Shown one piece after another: positions 38,056 to 50,390 of a DNA stretch of 64,000 nucleotides. Origin of the DNA: Phycisphaerae bacterium (GTDB lineage Bacteria; Planctomycetota; Phycisphaerae; FEN-1346; JAACEH01). Position numbers and translations under genes: made by a program. The stretch is from assembly GCA_012729015.1 (NCBI GenBank), contig JAAYDY010000060.1, positions 1-64,000 of the forward strand. Direction: 5' to 3'. Under the pieces are notes generated by a model. It saw only the letters and a program-made list of their open reading frames with translations. It made no database searches and was not told the origin of the DNA. Numbering within the stretch: position 1 is the first letter of the stretch; each line of letters begins with the position of its first letter.

Positions 38056-38976
38056 ATGGCCGGACCCTTCGAGAGCATCACCCAGACGGTGGGCAACACG
38101 CCGTTGGTTCAGGTGCGCCGCCTGACGCCGGGCGCGGCCCGCGTGTACGCAAAGCTGGAGTACTTCAACCCGTTGTCGAGCGTCAAAGACCGCATCGGCG
38201 TCGCGATGATCGACGCCGCCGAGCGCGACGGCCGCATCTCCCCGGGGGCCGACATCGTCGAGCCCACCAGCGGCAACACGGGCATTGCCCTGGCCTTCGT
38301 CTGCGCCGCCCGCGGATACAAGCTCACGCTGACTATGCCCGAGAGCATGAGCGTCGAACGTCGGCGGCTCCTTGGCGCACTGGGTGCGCGGCTCGTGCTG
38401 ACTCCGGCGGCCGAGGGTATGAACGGCGCCATCCGCCGCGCGGGCGAACTCTGCCGCGAGAATCCCGCCGCCTTCATGCCTAACCAGTTCGAGAATCCGG
38501 CGAACCCGGAGATGCATCGCCGCACGACCGGGCCGGAGCTCTGGAACGACACCGACGGCCGCATCGACGTGCTGGTCGCGGGGGTAGGCACGGGTGGCAC
38601 GATCACCGGCACGGGCGAGTACCTGAAGGGCCGCAAGCCCTCGGTCCGCGTCGTGGCCGTGGAGCCGGCGACGTCGCCGGTCCTCAGCGGCGGCCAGCCC
38701 GGCAAGCATGCGATCCAGGGCATCGGCGCCGGCTTCGTACCCAAGGTGCTCAACCGGGCGATCCTCGACGAGGTGATCACTGTGAGCGACGACGACGCCT
38801 TCGCCATGGCCCGCCGCGCGCCGCGAGAAGAAGGACTCCTGGTGGGCATCTCCAGCGGCGCGGCCCTGCACGCGGCCGGCCTCCTGGCCGCGCGGCCCGA
38901 GAACCAGGGCAAGACCATTGTGGCCATCGTTCCCAGTTGCGGGGAACGTTACCTGAGCACGCCGCTGTTTTCCTGA
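38056..38976 (+). CDS. cysK: Cysteine synthase (O-acetylserine sulfhydrylase)
   Basis: A 306-residue PLP enzyme that makes cysteine from O-acetylserine and sulfide. The PLP Lys is in [11 protein letters not shown], the substrate loop is [13 protein letters not shown], the phosphate-binding glycine loop is [17 protein letters not shown], and the PLP ring contact is VGISSGAAL. Length is typical. ATG 38056 has CAGGAGA seven bases upstream; the frame extends 12 codons further but without a start signal. CysM cannot be wholly excluded. The next gene starts 23 bases after the stop and is probably co-transcribed. Confidence 0.93.
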   Translation: MAGPFESITQTVGNTPLVQVRRLTPGAARVYAKLEYFNPLSSVKDRIGVAMIDAAERDGRISPGADIVEPTSGNTGIALAFVCAARGYKLTLTMPESMSVERRRLLGALGARLVLTPAAEGMNGAIRRAGELCRENPAAFMPNQFENPANPEMHRRTTGPELWNDTDGRIDVLVAGVGTGGTITGTGEYLKGRKPSVRVVAVEPATSPVLSGGQPGKHAIQGIGAGFVPKVLNRAILDEVITVSDDDAFAMARRAPREEGLLVGISSGAALHAAGLLAARPENQGKTIVAIVPSCGERYLSTPLFS

Positions 38977-38999
38977 GCGGCCACAGTACTGGAGCCGAC

Positions 39000-39866
39000 G
39001 TGCCTGCCGACCCGCGACGCGTGGACCTGCACATTCATACGACGGCCAGCGACGGGCTGTACGCCCCGGCGGAGATTGTCCGCCGGGCCGCCGAAGCGGG
39101 GCTGGCGGCCATCGCCATCACTGACCACGATACCGTGGCCGGCCTGGGCGAGGCCCTCGACGCCGGCCGTCGCCTCGGCCTGGAAGTCCTGACGGGCACG
39201 GAGCTCAGCGCCGAGTTTCCCAACGGAACGATGCACATCCTCGGCTACGGCTTCGATCCGCGCCACCCTGCCCTGCTCAGTGCTCTGGAACAGTACCGCC
39301 GCTTTCGCGACGAGCGCAACCCGCAGATTCTGGCGAAGCTGGCCGAGCTGGGGATGCCAATCCGCTACGAGGCGGTTCGCGCGAAGGCCGGGGGCGAATC
39401 GGTCGGCCGCCCGCACATCGCCCAGGCCCTGGTCGAGGCCGGTCACGTGACCGGCGTGGACGAGGCGTTCCGCCTCTACCTGGCCCGCGGGCGCCCGGCC
39501 TACGTGAACCGTCGCCGCGCGTCGCCCGAGGAGGCCATCGGCATGATCCGCGCCGCCGGAGGCGCCGCCGTGCTGGCCCACGCCGGCCAACTCAAGCGGA
39601 CTATGCAGGAGGTGCGGCGGATTGTCGCCGACCTGGCCACGGCCGGGCTCGACGGCATCGAGGTCTGGCACCCCGACCATTCGGCCGACGACATGCGCGC
39701 CCTGGCCGTCCTGGCGCGGCAACTCGGCCTCGCCGCGACCGGCGGCACGGACTACCACGGTCACGTCCGCGAAGACGTCCGCCTGGGCGTCGGCCGCGGC
39801 AACCTGGCCGTCGGCTACGAGGCCGTGGAGGCCCTTCGCGCCCGCCTGGCCGCGCGCAAGCCGTAG
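39000..39866 (+). CDS. PHP-domain phosphoesterase (YciV/RNase AM-like)
   Basis: A 288-residue metal-dependent phosphoesterase. The four PHP metal motifs are visible: DLHIHTTASDG at the N-terminus, ITDHDTVAGL, VLAHAGQLKRT, and the C-terminal GGTDYHGHVRED. The order and length match the YciV/Rnm group, which hydrolyses 3',5'-bisphosphonucleotides and trims RNA 5' ends. GTG 39000 has GGAG five bases upstream. Linkage to cysK may be meaningful, since sulfate assimilation yields 3'-phosphoadenosine 5'-phosphate, a substrate of this family; that is an inference. Confidence 0.85.
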   Translation: MPADPRRVDLHIHTTASDGLYAPAEIVRRAAEAGLAAIAITDHDTVAGLGEALDAGRRLGLEVLTGTELSAEFPNGTMHILGYGFDPRHPALLSALEQYRRFRDERNPQILAKLAELGMPIRYEAVRAKAGGESVGRPHIAQALVEAGHVTGVDEAFRLYLARGRPAYVNRRRASPEEAIGMIRAAGGAAVLAHAGQLKRTMQEVRRIVADLATAGLDGIEVWHPDHSADDMRALAVLARQLGLAATGGTDYHGHVREDVRLGVGRGNLAVGYEAVEALRARLAARKP

Positions 39867-39885
39867 TGACGCGATTGGCGAAGGC

Positions 39886-40020
39886 TCCTCTCGTGGCACG
39901 GGCATCTTGCCCGTGCGTGGCAGGGCCATCCTGGCCCTGCGTTCTGGGATTCTTCCACGGGCAAGATGCCCGTGGCACTCATGGACAGGATGCCCATGCC
40001 ACGGTACGGCCCACGGGGAC
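39886..40020. repeat. Cluster of REP-like palindromes between the PHP gene and ndk
   Basis: At least four short hairpins in a row: GGCACGGGCA-TCT-TGCCCGTGC, GCAGGGCCA-TCC-TGGCCCTGC, CCACGGGCA-AGA-TGCCCGTGG, and a CATGGACAGGATGCCCATG half. The last is followed by CCACGGTACGGCCC, as in the 100-bp element. The cluster lies behind the PHP gene and before the ndk promoter and could act as a transcription barrier. Confidence 0.6.
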
Positions 40021-40069
40021 GCGGACGCCCTCTGACCGAGCGAAGCCGTGCGCGAAGTGCGCGAAGTGG

Positions 40070-40098
40070 TTGAGTCCGCGGCGTCGGCCCGCTACAAT
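40070..40098 (+). promoter_or_regulatory. Promoter of the ndk-ligA operon
   Basis: TTGAGT (40070-40075), 17 bp, TACAAT (40093-40098), about 56 bases before the ndk start. Confidence 0.7.
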
Positions 40099-40153
40099 AG
40101 TCTCGCCACACGTCGTGTGCCGTATCACACAAGAAGCTCAGAAGGAGAATGCC

Positions 40154-40621
40154 GTGCAGCGAACCCTGGTGATTCTGAAACCCGATGCCATGCACCGCCG
40201 CATGATCGGCCGCATCATTCAACGATTCGAAGACAAGGGCCTGAAGCCCGTGGCCATGAAGATGATGCGCATGACGCCGGAGTTGGCGGCACGCCACTAC
40301 GGCGAGCACAAGGGCAAACCGTTTTACGAGCCGCTGCTGAAGTTCATCACCAGCGCGCCGGTGGTGGTCCTGGTGCTGGAAGCGCCTGCGGCCGTGGACA
40401 TGGCGCGGCGAATGGTCGGTCCGACGTTCGGGGCCGAGGCGCCCGCCGGGACCATTCGCGGCGACCTGACCCTGTCGAACCGCTACAACCTGGTCCATGC
40501 CAGCGACGGGCCCGCGTCGGCCGAACGGGAAATCGCCCGGTTCTTCCGCCACGACGAGATATGCCCCTGGACGCCGTGCGACACGACGTGGATCTCCGAG
40601 CAGCCGTGGGACGACCTGTAG
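40154..40621 (+). CDS. ndk: Nucleoside diphosphate kinase
   Basis: A 155-residue enzyme that balances nucleoside triphosphate pools. Clear signatures are RTLVILKPDAMHRRMIGRII at the start and the active-site His in YNLVHASDG (usually NxxHGSD; here the Gly is Ala). The C-terminal WISEQPWDDL is longer than average and lacks the common WxYE ending. GTG 40154 follows AAGGAG (40142-40147) by six bases. The next gene, ligA, starts 15 bases after the stop, so the two are co-transcribed. Confidence 0.95.
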   Translation: MQRTLVILKPDAMHRRMIGRIIQRFEDKGLKPVAMKMMRMTPELAARHYGEHKGKPFYEPLLKFITSAPVVVLVLEAPAAVDMARRMVGPTFGAEAPAGTIRGDLTLSNRYNLVHASDGPASAEREIARFFRHDEICPWTPCDTTWISEQPWDDL

Positions 40622-44482
<3,861 letters not shown>

Positions 44483-44508
<26 letters not shown>

Positions 44509-44980
44509 CCTCGCCATCGCCGGCATGCTCCTGGGCGCCACGGGCCTGGTGGTCAACATCTTCGGCCTGTTCCACTACATCTCCATCCTGAGCGCCGGCG
44601 CCGCCACCGTCGATGAGGACCGTGTCCGCAGCATCTACGTCTTCATGAACCTCCCGCTGAAGGTCGCGCTGGTCATCTGCTCGATCGCGCTGCTGTACCG
44701 CTGCCGCTGGGGCCGCGCGGCCATGACGGTCGTCGGCCTCGTCAGCATCGCTCACAGCGCCGTGGCCACCGTTGCGCTCGAGCGGAGCATCCTCCACTAC
44801 TGGCTCACCATCGCCGGCCCCGTCGCCTGGGTCAAGGGCTGGGACTGGGTGGTGCTGGCCCTGGTCGTCTTCTTCTACGGGTTCCTGATCTGGCACCTGC
44901 ATCGCCGGCCGACGCGCGACGAGTTCGCCCGCGCCGACGGCCGGCCGCTCGACTGGACCGCCGCCGGACGCGACGCCTGA
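44483..44980 (+). CDS. Small four-helix membrane protein, unknown function
   Basis: A 165-residue protein with four strongly hydrophobic segments (LAIAGMLLGATGLVVNIFGL; LKVALVICSIALLY; AAMTVVGLVSIAHSAVATVA; VLALVVFFYGFLIWHL) and a charged C-terminal tail. ATG 44483 lies inside the previous gene (26-base overlap), and GTG 44474 is possible. No family recognised. The tight overlap suggests it is made with the preceding exported protein. Confidence 0.7.
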
Positions 44981-45006
44981 CGCCGTCGGCAGAGGACCGC
45001 CCCTCC

Positions 45007-45777
45007 ATGCGATTCCGCCCGCTCCACCCCTGGGACGTCACCTACGACGAAGCCGTGGCGGTGCAGATGCGACTGCGCGCCATGCTGCGCGACGACGTGC
45101 CCCTGGACGTCCGCCGCCTGCGAACCGTGGCCGGCGCCGACGTGGCCTATGAAACCCGGCGCCGCCACCGGCACGGCCGCGACGACGACGAGCCCGTGGC
45201 CCGGTTCGTTGCCGCCGTCGTGGTCATGCGGCTGCCTTCGCTGGAGATTGTCGAAACGGCCGTGGCCGCCGCCGAGACCAGTTTCCCCTACATCCCCGGC
45301 CTGCTGAGTTTCCGCGAGGGTCCCGCCCTTGAGCGCGCCTTCGAGCAGCTCGCCGTCCGACCCGACGCCACCCTCTTCGACGGCCAGGGCGTGGCCCATC
45401 CGCGCGGACTCGGCCTGGCGTCGCACATCGGCCTGCTCCTGGACGCCACAACCGTCGGCTGCGCCAAGAGCCGCCTCTACGGCATCACGCGCGGCGAGCC
45501 CGGCCCGTGTCGCGGCAACCGACGGGCGCTCCTCGCGCCGGCGGACCCGGGTGCCGTGTTCGCCCCCGGACAACGCATCGGCACGGTGCTGCGCACCCGC
45601 GACGGCGTCAAACCCGTCTGGGTCTCCGTCGGCCACCGCATCGACCTCGACGCCGCCGTGCGGCTCGTGCTCCTGACGACCCGCGGCTGCCGACTCTGCG
45701 AACCCATCCGCGCCGCCCATCGCCTCGTCAACGATGCCCTGCGCCGCACCGTGCACGACGACCCCAGGATCGACTGA
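45007..45777 (+). CDS. nfi: Endonuclease V (deoxyinosine-specific)
   Basis: A 256-residue repair nuclease that cuts beside deaminated adenine. The core motifs VAGADVAY (catalytic Asp), YIPGLLSFREGP and DGQGVAHPRGLGLASHIG are all present, with CAKSRLYG near the C-terminal third. It is about 30 residues longer than E. coli Nfi, mostly in a basic loop (ETRRRHRHGRDDDEP) after the first strand. It closes the ndk-ligA unit, 26 bases after the membrane-protein gene. Confidence 0.93.
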   Translation: MRFRPLHPWDVTYDEAVAVQMRLRAMLRDDVPLDVRRLRTVAGADVAYETRRRHRHGRDDDEPVARFVAAVVVMRLPSLEIVETAVAAAETSFPYIPGLLSFREGPALERAFEQLAVRPDATLFDGQGVAHPRGLGLASHIGLLLDATTVGCAKSRLYGITRGEPGPCRGNRRALLAPADPGAVFAPGQRIGTVLRTRDGVKPVWVSVGHRIDLDAAVRLVLLTTRGCRLCEPIRAAHRLVNDALRRTVHDDPRID

Positions 45778-45785
45778 AGAAGACC

Positions 45786-45885
45786 GGGTGCATTGACGTT
45801 TTGGGCAAGCAGGGGCAAGATGCCCCTGCGACTCATGGGCAGGATGCCCATGCCACGGTACGGCCCCCAAAACGTTAATGCACCC
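45786..45885. repeat. 100-bp inverted-end element, best-preserved copy
   Basis: The ends form a 20-bp inverted repeat with one mismatch: GGGTGCATTGACGTTTTGGG (45786-45805) and 45866-45885. Inside lie two hairpins: CAGGGGCA-AGA-TGCCCCTG, and CATGGGCA-GGA-TGCCCATG. It encodes nothing. The length matches the copy at 17857-17956 exactly, as expected of a small non-autonomous mobile element (MITE- or REP-like). Confidence 0.75.
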
Positions 45886-45901
45886 AAGACGACCTCGACG
45901 A

Positions 45902-45929
45902 TTGACACGCGCGGGATTGGCTCTACACT
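45902..45929 (+). promoter_or_regulatory. Promoter of the GH78 gene
   Basis: A perfect TTGACA (45902-45907), 16 bp and TACACT (45924-45929), about 93 bases before the GTG start. It begins only 16 bases after the 100-bp repeat. Confidence 0.75.
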
Positions 45930-46021
45930 GAACACTTCAGGTGCGTCGCAAACGCGGTTGCGTGGTGGCACACGCGTCCCTACGGCTCTCGCGGCGCACC
46001 GCTTTGAATGGGAGACATGCT

Positions 46022-48388
46022 GTGGAAACCAATCACCCGCTGCGGTCCGCCAGGTGGATCTGGCCCGAGGGGTCGCACGACATGCGGAACACCTATGCGC
46101 AGTTCCGCAAAGACTTCCGCCTGACGCAAGTGCCGGCACGAGCGCCGTTCTACATCACGGCCGACCAGAACTACATGCTGTATGTCAACGGCCGCTACGT
46201 CGGCCGCGGGCCGGCTCGCGGGTATCAGGTGACCTGGGCCTACGACGAGCACGACCTGGCCGCACATCTGGTCAAAGGGCACAACTGGATCAGCATCCGC
46301 GCCTACAATGGCGGCATCAGCAACTTCCAGTACCAGTACCAGTGGCACGCCGGGCTGCTGTGCGCGGCCCGCTGGGGCCGGTTCCAACTCGTCAGCGACG
46401 CCTCGTGGTCGTCGCGCATCTCGGCGGCCGTCAAGCCCGACGTCGAGCGCGTCAGTCGCCAGATGAACCTTCAGGAGCACGTGGACGCGCGCCTGGACGA
46501 CCAGGCCTGGATTCGCGCCGCCCGAGAGCCGCGCGATTGGCCACGGACTTCCGCCACACGACCCTTCGGCGTCATGCCGTGGCACAGCCTCGAACCGCGC
46601 GGCCTGCCGAACCTCGCCGAGCGGATGCTCACCTATCAGCGCACCTGCACCGCCGCCGAGGGCCGCTGCGCCGACGGATACCAGGACACGCACAATGCGA
46701 CCGACCTGTTGCGCCGGGAGTGGCCCACAGCCCGCTGGCACGAGGCCCAGCCCGGGCGGAGCCTCCGCAACGCCTTCGCCCTCACGCTGCCCGCCGCCGG
46801 CGCCGACCGCTATGCGGCCGTCAGCGTGGACCTGGGACAACTCTCCGTCGGCACCCTGATCGTCGAGGCCGACGGCGCCGCCGGAGGCGAGATCGTCGAC
46901 CTGTTCTTCTGCGAGGCCATCGAGTCCGGCGGCCAGCCCGCCCTCGTCATCCAGCACGTCAGCCAGGTCTCCATGTCGTCGCGACTGCGACTGCGCCGAG
47001 GACGCACCCGGTTCGAGTTCTTCCACATGATGGGCCACCGTTATGTGACGGCCATCGCCCGCAACACGCGTCGGCCCGTCCGCCTCCGGCTCAGCCTTCG
47101 CGAGACGATCTATCCGCACGCCATCAAGGGCCGGTTCGAGTCCGGCGACGACGTCCTCAACGACATTCACCGCATCAGCGTCCGGACGCAGCAGATCTGC
47201 TCCCTCGATGCCTACGTCGATACGCCCTGGCGCGAGCAGGCCCAGTGGTGGGGCGACGCTCGCGTCCAGGCTCGCAACACCTTCTACATCAGCGGCGACA
47301 CCCGGCTCCTCGTCCGCGGCATCCGCTGCCTGGCCCGGCAGGAGGTCCCCAACGGCCTCACCTACGGCCACGCCCCGACCAACTCCCACGGGTCCATTCT
47401 GCCCGACTTCTCCCTCATCTGGGCCCTGACCCTCTGGGACCACTACTGGCAGACCGGCGACACGTCGCTCGTCCGCCAGCAGTGGCCACGCGTCGAGCGG
47501 CTGCTCGGCTACTTCACCGGCGAGGGCCGCGGACGCCACGGCCTGCTCCGCTACGACGAGCGGTACTGGCTCTTTCTCGACTGGACCGACATCCACAAAC
47601 AGGGCACGCCGACGTTGCTGAACCTGTGGTACGTCCTGACGCTGGAAAAGCTGGCCGCGCTGGCCGGCGCAGCCGGCATGCCCGACCGGCGACGACACCT
47701 GCTCGGGCTCTGGAACGAACAGAAGCGCCTCGTGCTCGCCAAGCTCTGGGACCGCCGCAAGCGGTTGTTCCGTGACGGACTGACGCCCGAAGGCCGCCCC
47801 GTGGCCGCATGGTCCATCCACAACCAGACGCTGGCCATTCTGTGCGGCCTGAAGCGCGAGTGTCGGACGCACATGGTCCGCGAGCGGCTCCTGCCCTACC
47901 TCCAGGGCCACAAGGTGCCCGGCGCCAAGCCGTCAGCCTATTGGGTCACGTACGTCTATGACGTGATGGAAGAACTGGGCTACGGACGCGAGGTCGTCCA
48001 ACACATCCGCACGGCCTATGCGCCCATGATTCCCTACGGCGGCACGTGGGAAACCTTCGATTTCCCCGTCGGCTTCGGCAGCACGTCGCATGCCTGGTCG
48101 GCGCACCCGATCTATCACCTCGCCGGCACCGTCGGCGGCGTGCTTCAGACTGACGTGGCCTGGCGGCGGATCGCCTTCGCCCCGGTGCTCGATCTGCCGC
48201 AGACCGACCGTGCGAGCATCGCCATTCCCACGCCGCGCGGCCTCGTGCGCGCCGCATGGTGCCGCCGCGGCTCGACCGCCGACGTGCAGTTGTCGCTCCC
48301 CAAGGGCATGACCGCCGAGGTGCGGCTCCCCGGCGTCGGCAAGACCCCCGTCACCGGCCGCAACCGTTGGTCGGTGCCGATCGACTGA
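46022..48388 (+). CDS. Alpha-L-rhamnosidase-like glycoside hydrolase, GH78
   Basis: A 788-residue enzyme. An N-terminal beta-sandwich that binds sugar (APFYITADQNYMLYVNGRYV) and further beta domains lead into the (alpha/alpha)6 barrel. The barrel begins near SLDAYVDTPWREQAQWWGDA (about residue 397), the signature region of GH78, with the catalytic Glu expected in WREQ. The end is a small beta domain (MTAEVRLPGVGKTP). GTG 46022 has GGGAG (46010-46014) seven bases upstream. No signal peptide is seen, so it may be cytoplasmic. A MATE pump gene follows after 21 bases and may be co-transcribed. Confidence 0.88.
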   Translation: METNHPLRSARWIWPEGSHDMRNTYAQFRKDFRLTQVPARAPFYITADQNYMLYVNGRYVGRGPARGYQVTWAYDEHDLAAHLVKGHNWISIRAYNGGISNFQYQYQWHAGLLCAARWGRFQLVSDASWSSRISAAVKPDVERVSRQMNLQEHVDARLDDQAWIRAAREPRDWPRTSATRPFGVMPWHSLEPRGLPNLAERMLTYQRTCTAAEGRCADGYQDTHNATDLLRREWPTARWHEAQPGRSLRNAFALTLPAAGADRYAAVSVDLGQLSVGTLIVEADGAAGGEIVDLFFCEAIESGGQPALVIQHVSQVSMSSRLRLRRGRTRFEFFHMMGHRYVTAIARNTRRPVRLRLSLRETIYPHAIKGRFESGDDVLNDIHRISVRTQQICSLDAYVDTPWREQAQWWGDARVQARNTFYISGDTRLLVRGIRCLARQEVPNGLTYGHAPTNSHGSILPDFSLIWALTLWDHYWQTGDTSLVRQQWPRVERLLGYFTGEGRGRHGLLRYDERYWLFLDWTDIHKQGTPTLLNLWYVLTLEKLAALAGAAGMPDRRRHLLGLWNEQKRLVLAKLWDRRKRLFRDGLTPEGRPVAAWSIHNQTLAILCGLKRECRTHMVRERLLPYLQGHKVPGAKPSAYWVTYVYDVMEELGYGREVVQHIRTAYAPMIPYGGTWETFDFPVGFGSTSHAWSAHPIYHLAGTVGGVLQTDVAWRRIAFAPVLDLPQTDRASIAIPTPRGLVRAAWCRRGSTADVQLSLPKGMTAEVRLPGVGKTPVTGRNRWSVPID

Positions 48389-48409
48389 TCGAAAGCGACG
48401 GCTCGGCCC

Positions 48410-49933
48410 ATGGCCTTTGGCCTCAGACAACTTCAGCCCGAGGAAATGGGGCGCGGCGGCGTCACGCGGACGCTCATCCGGCTGGCCATCCCCTCAGTGG
48501 TCGCCGGCCTGCTGGCGACGACCTATGAAGCCGTCGACGGCCTGTTCATCAGTTGGCTCGGCGCCAAGCAGATCACCGGCATCGCGTTCGGATCGACGGT
48601 GCTCTTCTTCGCCTTCGCCATCGGCGCCGCCGTTCAGCTTGGCGTGGCGACGTTGCTCAGCCGCCGCCTCGGCGAGAACGATCCCGAGGGTGCCCGCAAC
48701 GTCCTGGAGCAGGCTCTCCTGGTCTCCTTCGTGGTCGGCATGGTCGGATCGGTGCTCGGCCCTCTGACGGCGAAGCCCGTGGTGGCCTGGCTCGGCGCCT
48801 CGGGCGACGAACTCACCCACGGTGCCCGGTACATCAGCCGCATTACCATGGGCATGGTCTTCATGCACGTCGGCATGACCGCCGAAGCCGGACTCCGGGC
48901 CCAGGGCAACACCGTCACGGGCATGCACGTGTCGCTCCTCGGCAACGTCGCCAACCTGATCCTGGACGGGTTCCTGATCTTCGGCCCGAACAACCCCGCT
49001 CGCGACGCGCCTCAGGTGTGGGGCCTGCGGCAGGCGGCCGCCTTCTTCACGGAGCATGGTTTCGATCTCGGCGTCCAGGGCGGCGCCACAGCCACCCTGA
49101 TGACGCGACTGCTGGTCGTCGTGCTCCTGCTGGCGGCGCTGTGCTCCCAGCGGACGCGCGTCCGAGCCGGCGCCCCGTGGCGGATCCGACCCAACGACTT
49201 CTGGAGGACCGTCGGGCAGATCTACGTCCTGGGCGTCCCGGTCACCGTGAGCATCGTCGGCATGGCCCTCTCGAACGGAGCCATCAACTGGATTCTCAGC
49301 CAGCACAACTCGACCGCCGCCGGCATCCTCGGCATCGCACGGCGCCTCGAAATGTTCGCCTTCGTGCCGATCTTCAGCCTCAGCGGCGCCGTCGTCCCCA
49401 TGGTCAGCTACAACCTCGGCGCCGGGCTTATCCCGCGCTGCCGCCGCGCCATCCTCATGGGGTGCCTCATCGCCGGCGTCATGATGGGCGCCTTCGGAGC
49501 CGTCATCTTCATCTTCCCGGCCCCCGTGCTGCGACTGTTCACCCAGAACGCCGAGATGCTCGACATGGGCGTCTCGTACTTGCGGATCAACTCGTGGTCC
49601 TACTTCTTCGTCGGCTGCGACATCATCCTCTCGGCCGGTCTCCAGGGCCTCGGCCGCGCCATTCTGTCTACCCTCGCACAACTGACCCGGGCCGTCTTCG
49701 TCAAGATTCCGGCTGCCTGGGTTCTGGCGACCCTCATGGGCGTCACCGGCGTCTGGATCAGCAACCCCATCTCCACCCTGGCCTGCTTCTCCCTGGCCAG
49801 CCTTCTGATGTGGTGGGCCCTGCGGCACATTCCCCGCCGCACCGCGCGCAGCGAGGCCGCTGCGGCATCCCACGACGTGGTCGCCCCCGCCGACCTCCCG
49901 GCCCCCAGCGACATGCCCCCAGGGATGGATTGA
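48410..49933 (+). CDS. MATE-family efflux transporter
   Basis: A 507-residue inner-membrane antiporter with 12 hydrophobic segments. The N-half shows LIRLAIPSVVAGLLATTYEAVDGLF and the repeat-type LRAQGNTVTGMHVSLLGNVANLILDGFLIF, both typical of MATE proteins. The C-half repeats the pattern (PIFSLSGAVVPMVSYNLGAG). It is longer than NorM mainly through a loop near residues 195-225 and a polar C-terminal tail. The substrate is unknown. Linkage to GH78 is probably only positional. Confidence 0.9.
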   Translation: MAFGLRQLQPEEMGRGGVTRTLIRLAIPSVVAGLLATTYEAVDGLFISWLGAKQITGIAFGSTVLFFAFAIGAAVQLGVATLLSRRLGENDPEGARNVLEQALLVSFVVGMVGSVLGPLTAKPVVAWLGASGDELTHGARYISRITMGMVFMHVGMTAEAGLRAQGNTVTGMHVSLLGNVANLILDGFLIFGPNNPARDAPQVWGLRQAAAFFTEHGFDLGVQGGATATLMTRLLVVVLLLAALCSQRTRVRAGAPWRIRPNDFWRTVGQIYVLGVPVTVSIVGMALSNGAINWILSQHNSTAAGILGIARRLEMFAFVPIFSLSGAVVPMVSYNLGAGLIPRCRRAILMGCLIAGVMMGAFGAVIFIFPAPVLRLFTQNAEMLDMGVSYLRINSWSYFFVGCDIILSAGLQGLGRAILSTLAQLTRAVFVKIPAAWVLATLMGVTGVWISNPISTLACFSLASLLMWWALRHIPRRTARSEAAAASHDVVAPADLPAPSDMPPGMD

Positions 49934-49958
49934 TCTTCCGGGCCGCGCAGCGTATGCT
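49930..49958 (+). promoter_or_regulatory. Promoter of arfB, leaderless-type
   Basis: TTGATC (49930-49935), 17 bp, TATGCT (49953-49958). The expected transcription start, about 7 bases on, coincides with the A of the ATG at 49965. Confidence 0.55.
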
Positions 49959-49964
49959 GACGGT

Positions 49965-50390
49965 ATGATCCGCGTGACCCATGCCCTGTCGATCGACGAG
50001 AACGAGATTCACTGGGAGGCCGTCCGCGCCTCGGGCCCCGGCGGACAGAACGTCAACAAAGTCTCCACGGCCGTCCAACTGCGGTTCGACGTGCTCCACT
50101 CCGCGAACCTGCCCGACGAGGTCCGCCAGCGGCTGCTGTGCATCGCCCACCGCCGCATCAACAGCCGCGGCGAACTGGTCATCGACGCCCGACGCCATCG
50201 CAGCCAGACACGCAACCGCGACGACGCCCTGGACCGACTGGTCCAGCTCATCCGCTTGGCCGCCGTGCGTCCCAAGACCCGCCGCAAGACCAAGCCGCCC
50301 CTGGCTGCCAAACAGCGCCGCCTCGACGCTAAACGTCATCGCGGCCAACTCAAGCGAACCCGCGGGCCCATGTTCCGCGACGGCGACTAG
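49965..50390 (+). CDS. arfB: Ribosome-rescue peptidyl-tRNA hydrolase ArfB (YaeJ)
   Basis: A 141-residue protein that frees ribosomes stalled on broken mRNA. The GGQ motif is in RASGPGGQNVNKVSTAV near the N-terminus, and the Lys/Arg-rich C-terminal tail (about residues 105-135) is what enters the empty mRNA channel in ArfB. There is no Shine-Dalgarno sequence before ATG 49965, and the promoter position suggests the mRNA has no leader. Its stop overlaps the stop region of the minus-strand Fe-S gene by four bases. Confidence 0.9.
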   Translation: MIRVTHALSIDENEIHWEAVRASGPGGQNVNKVSTAVQLRFDVLHSANLPDEVRQRLLCIAHRRINSRGELVIDARRHRSQTRNRDDALDRLVQLIRLAAVRPKTRRKTKPPLAAKQRRLDAKRHRGQLKRTRGPMFRDGD

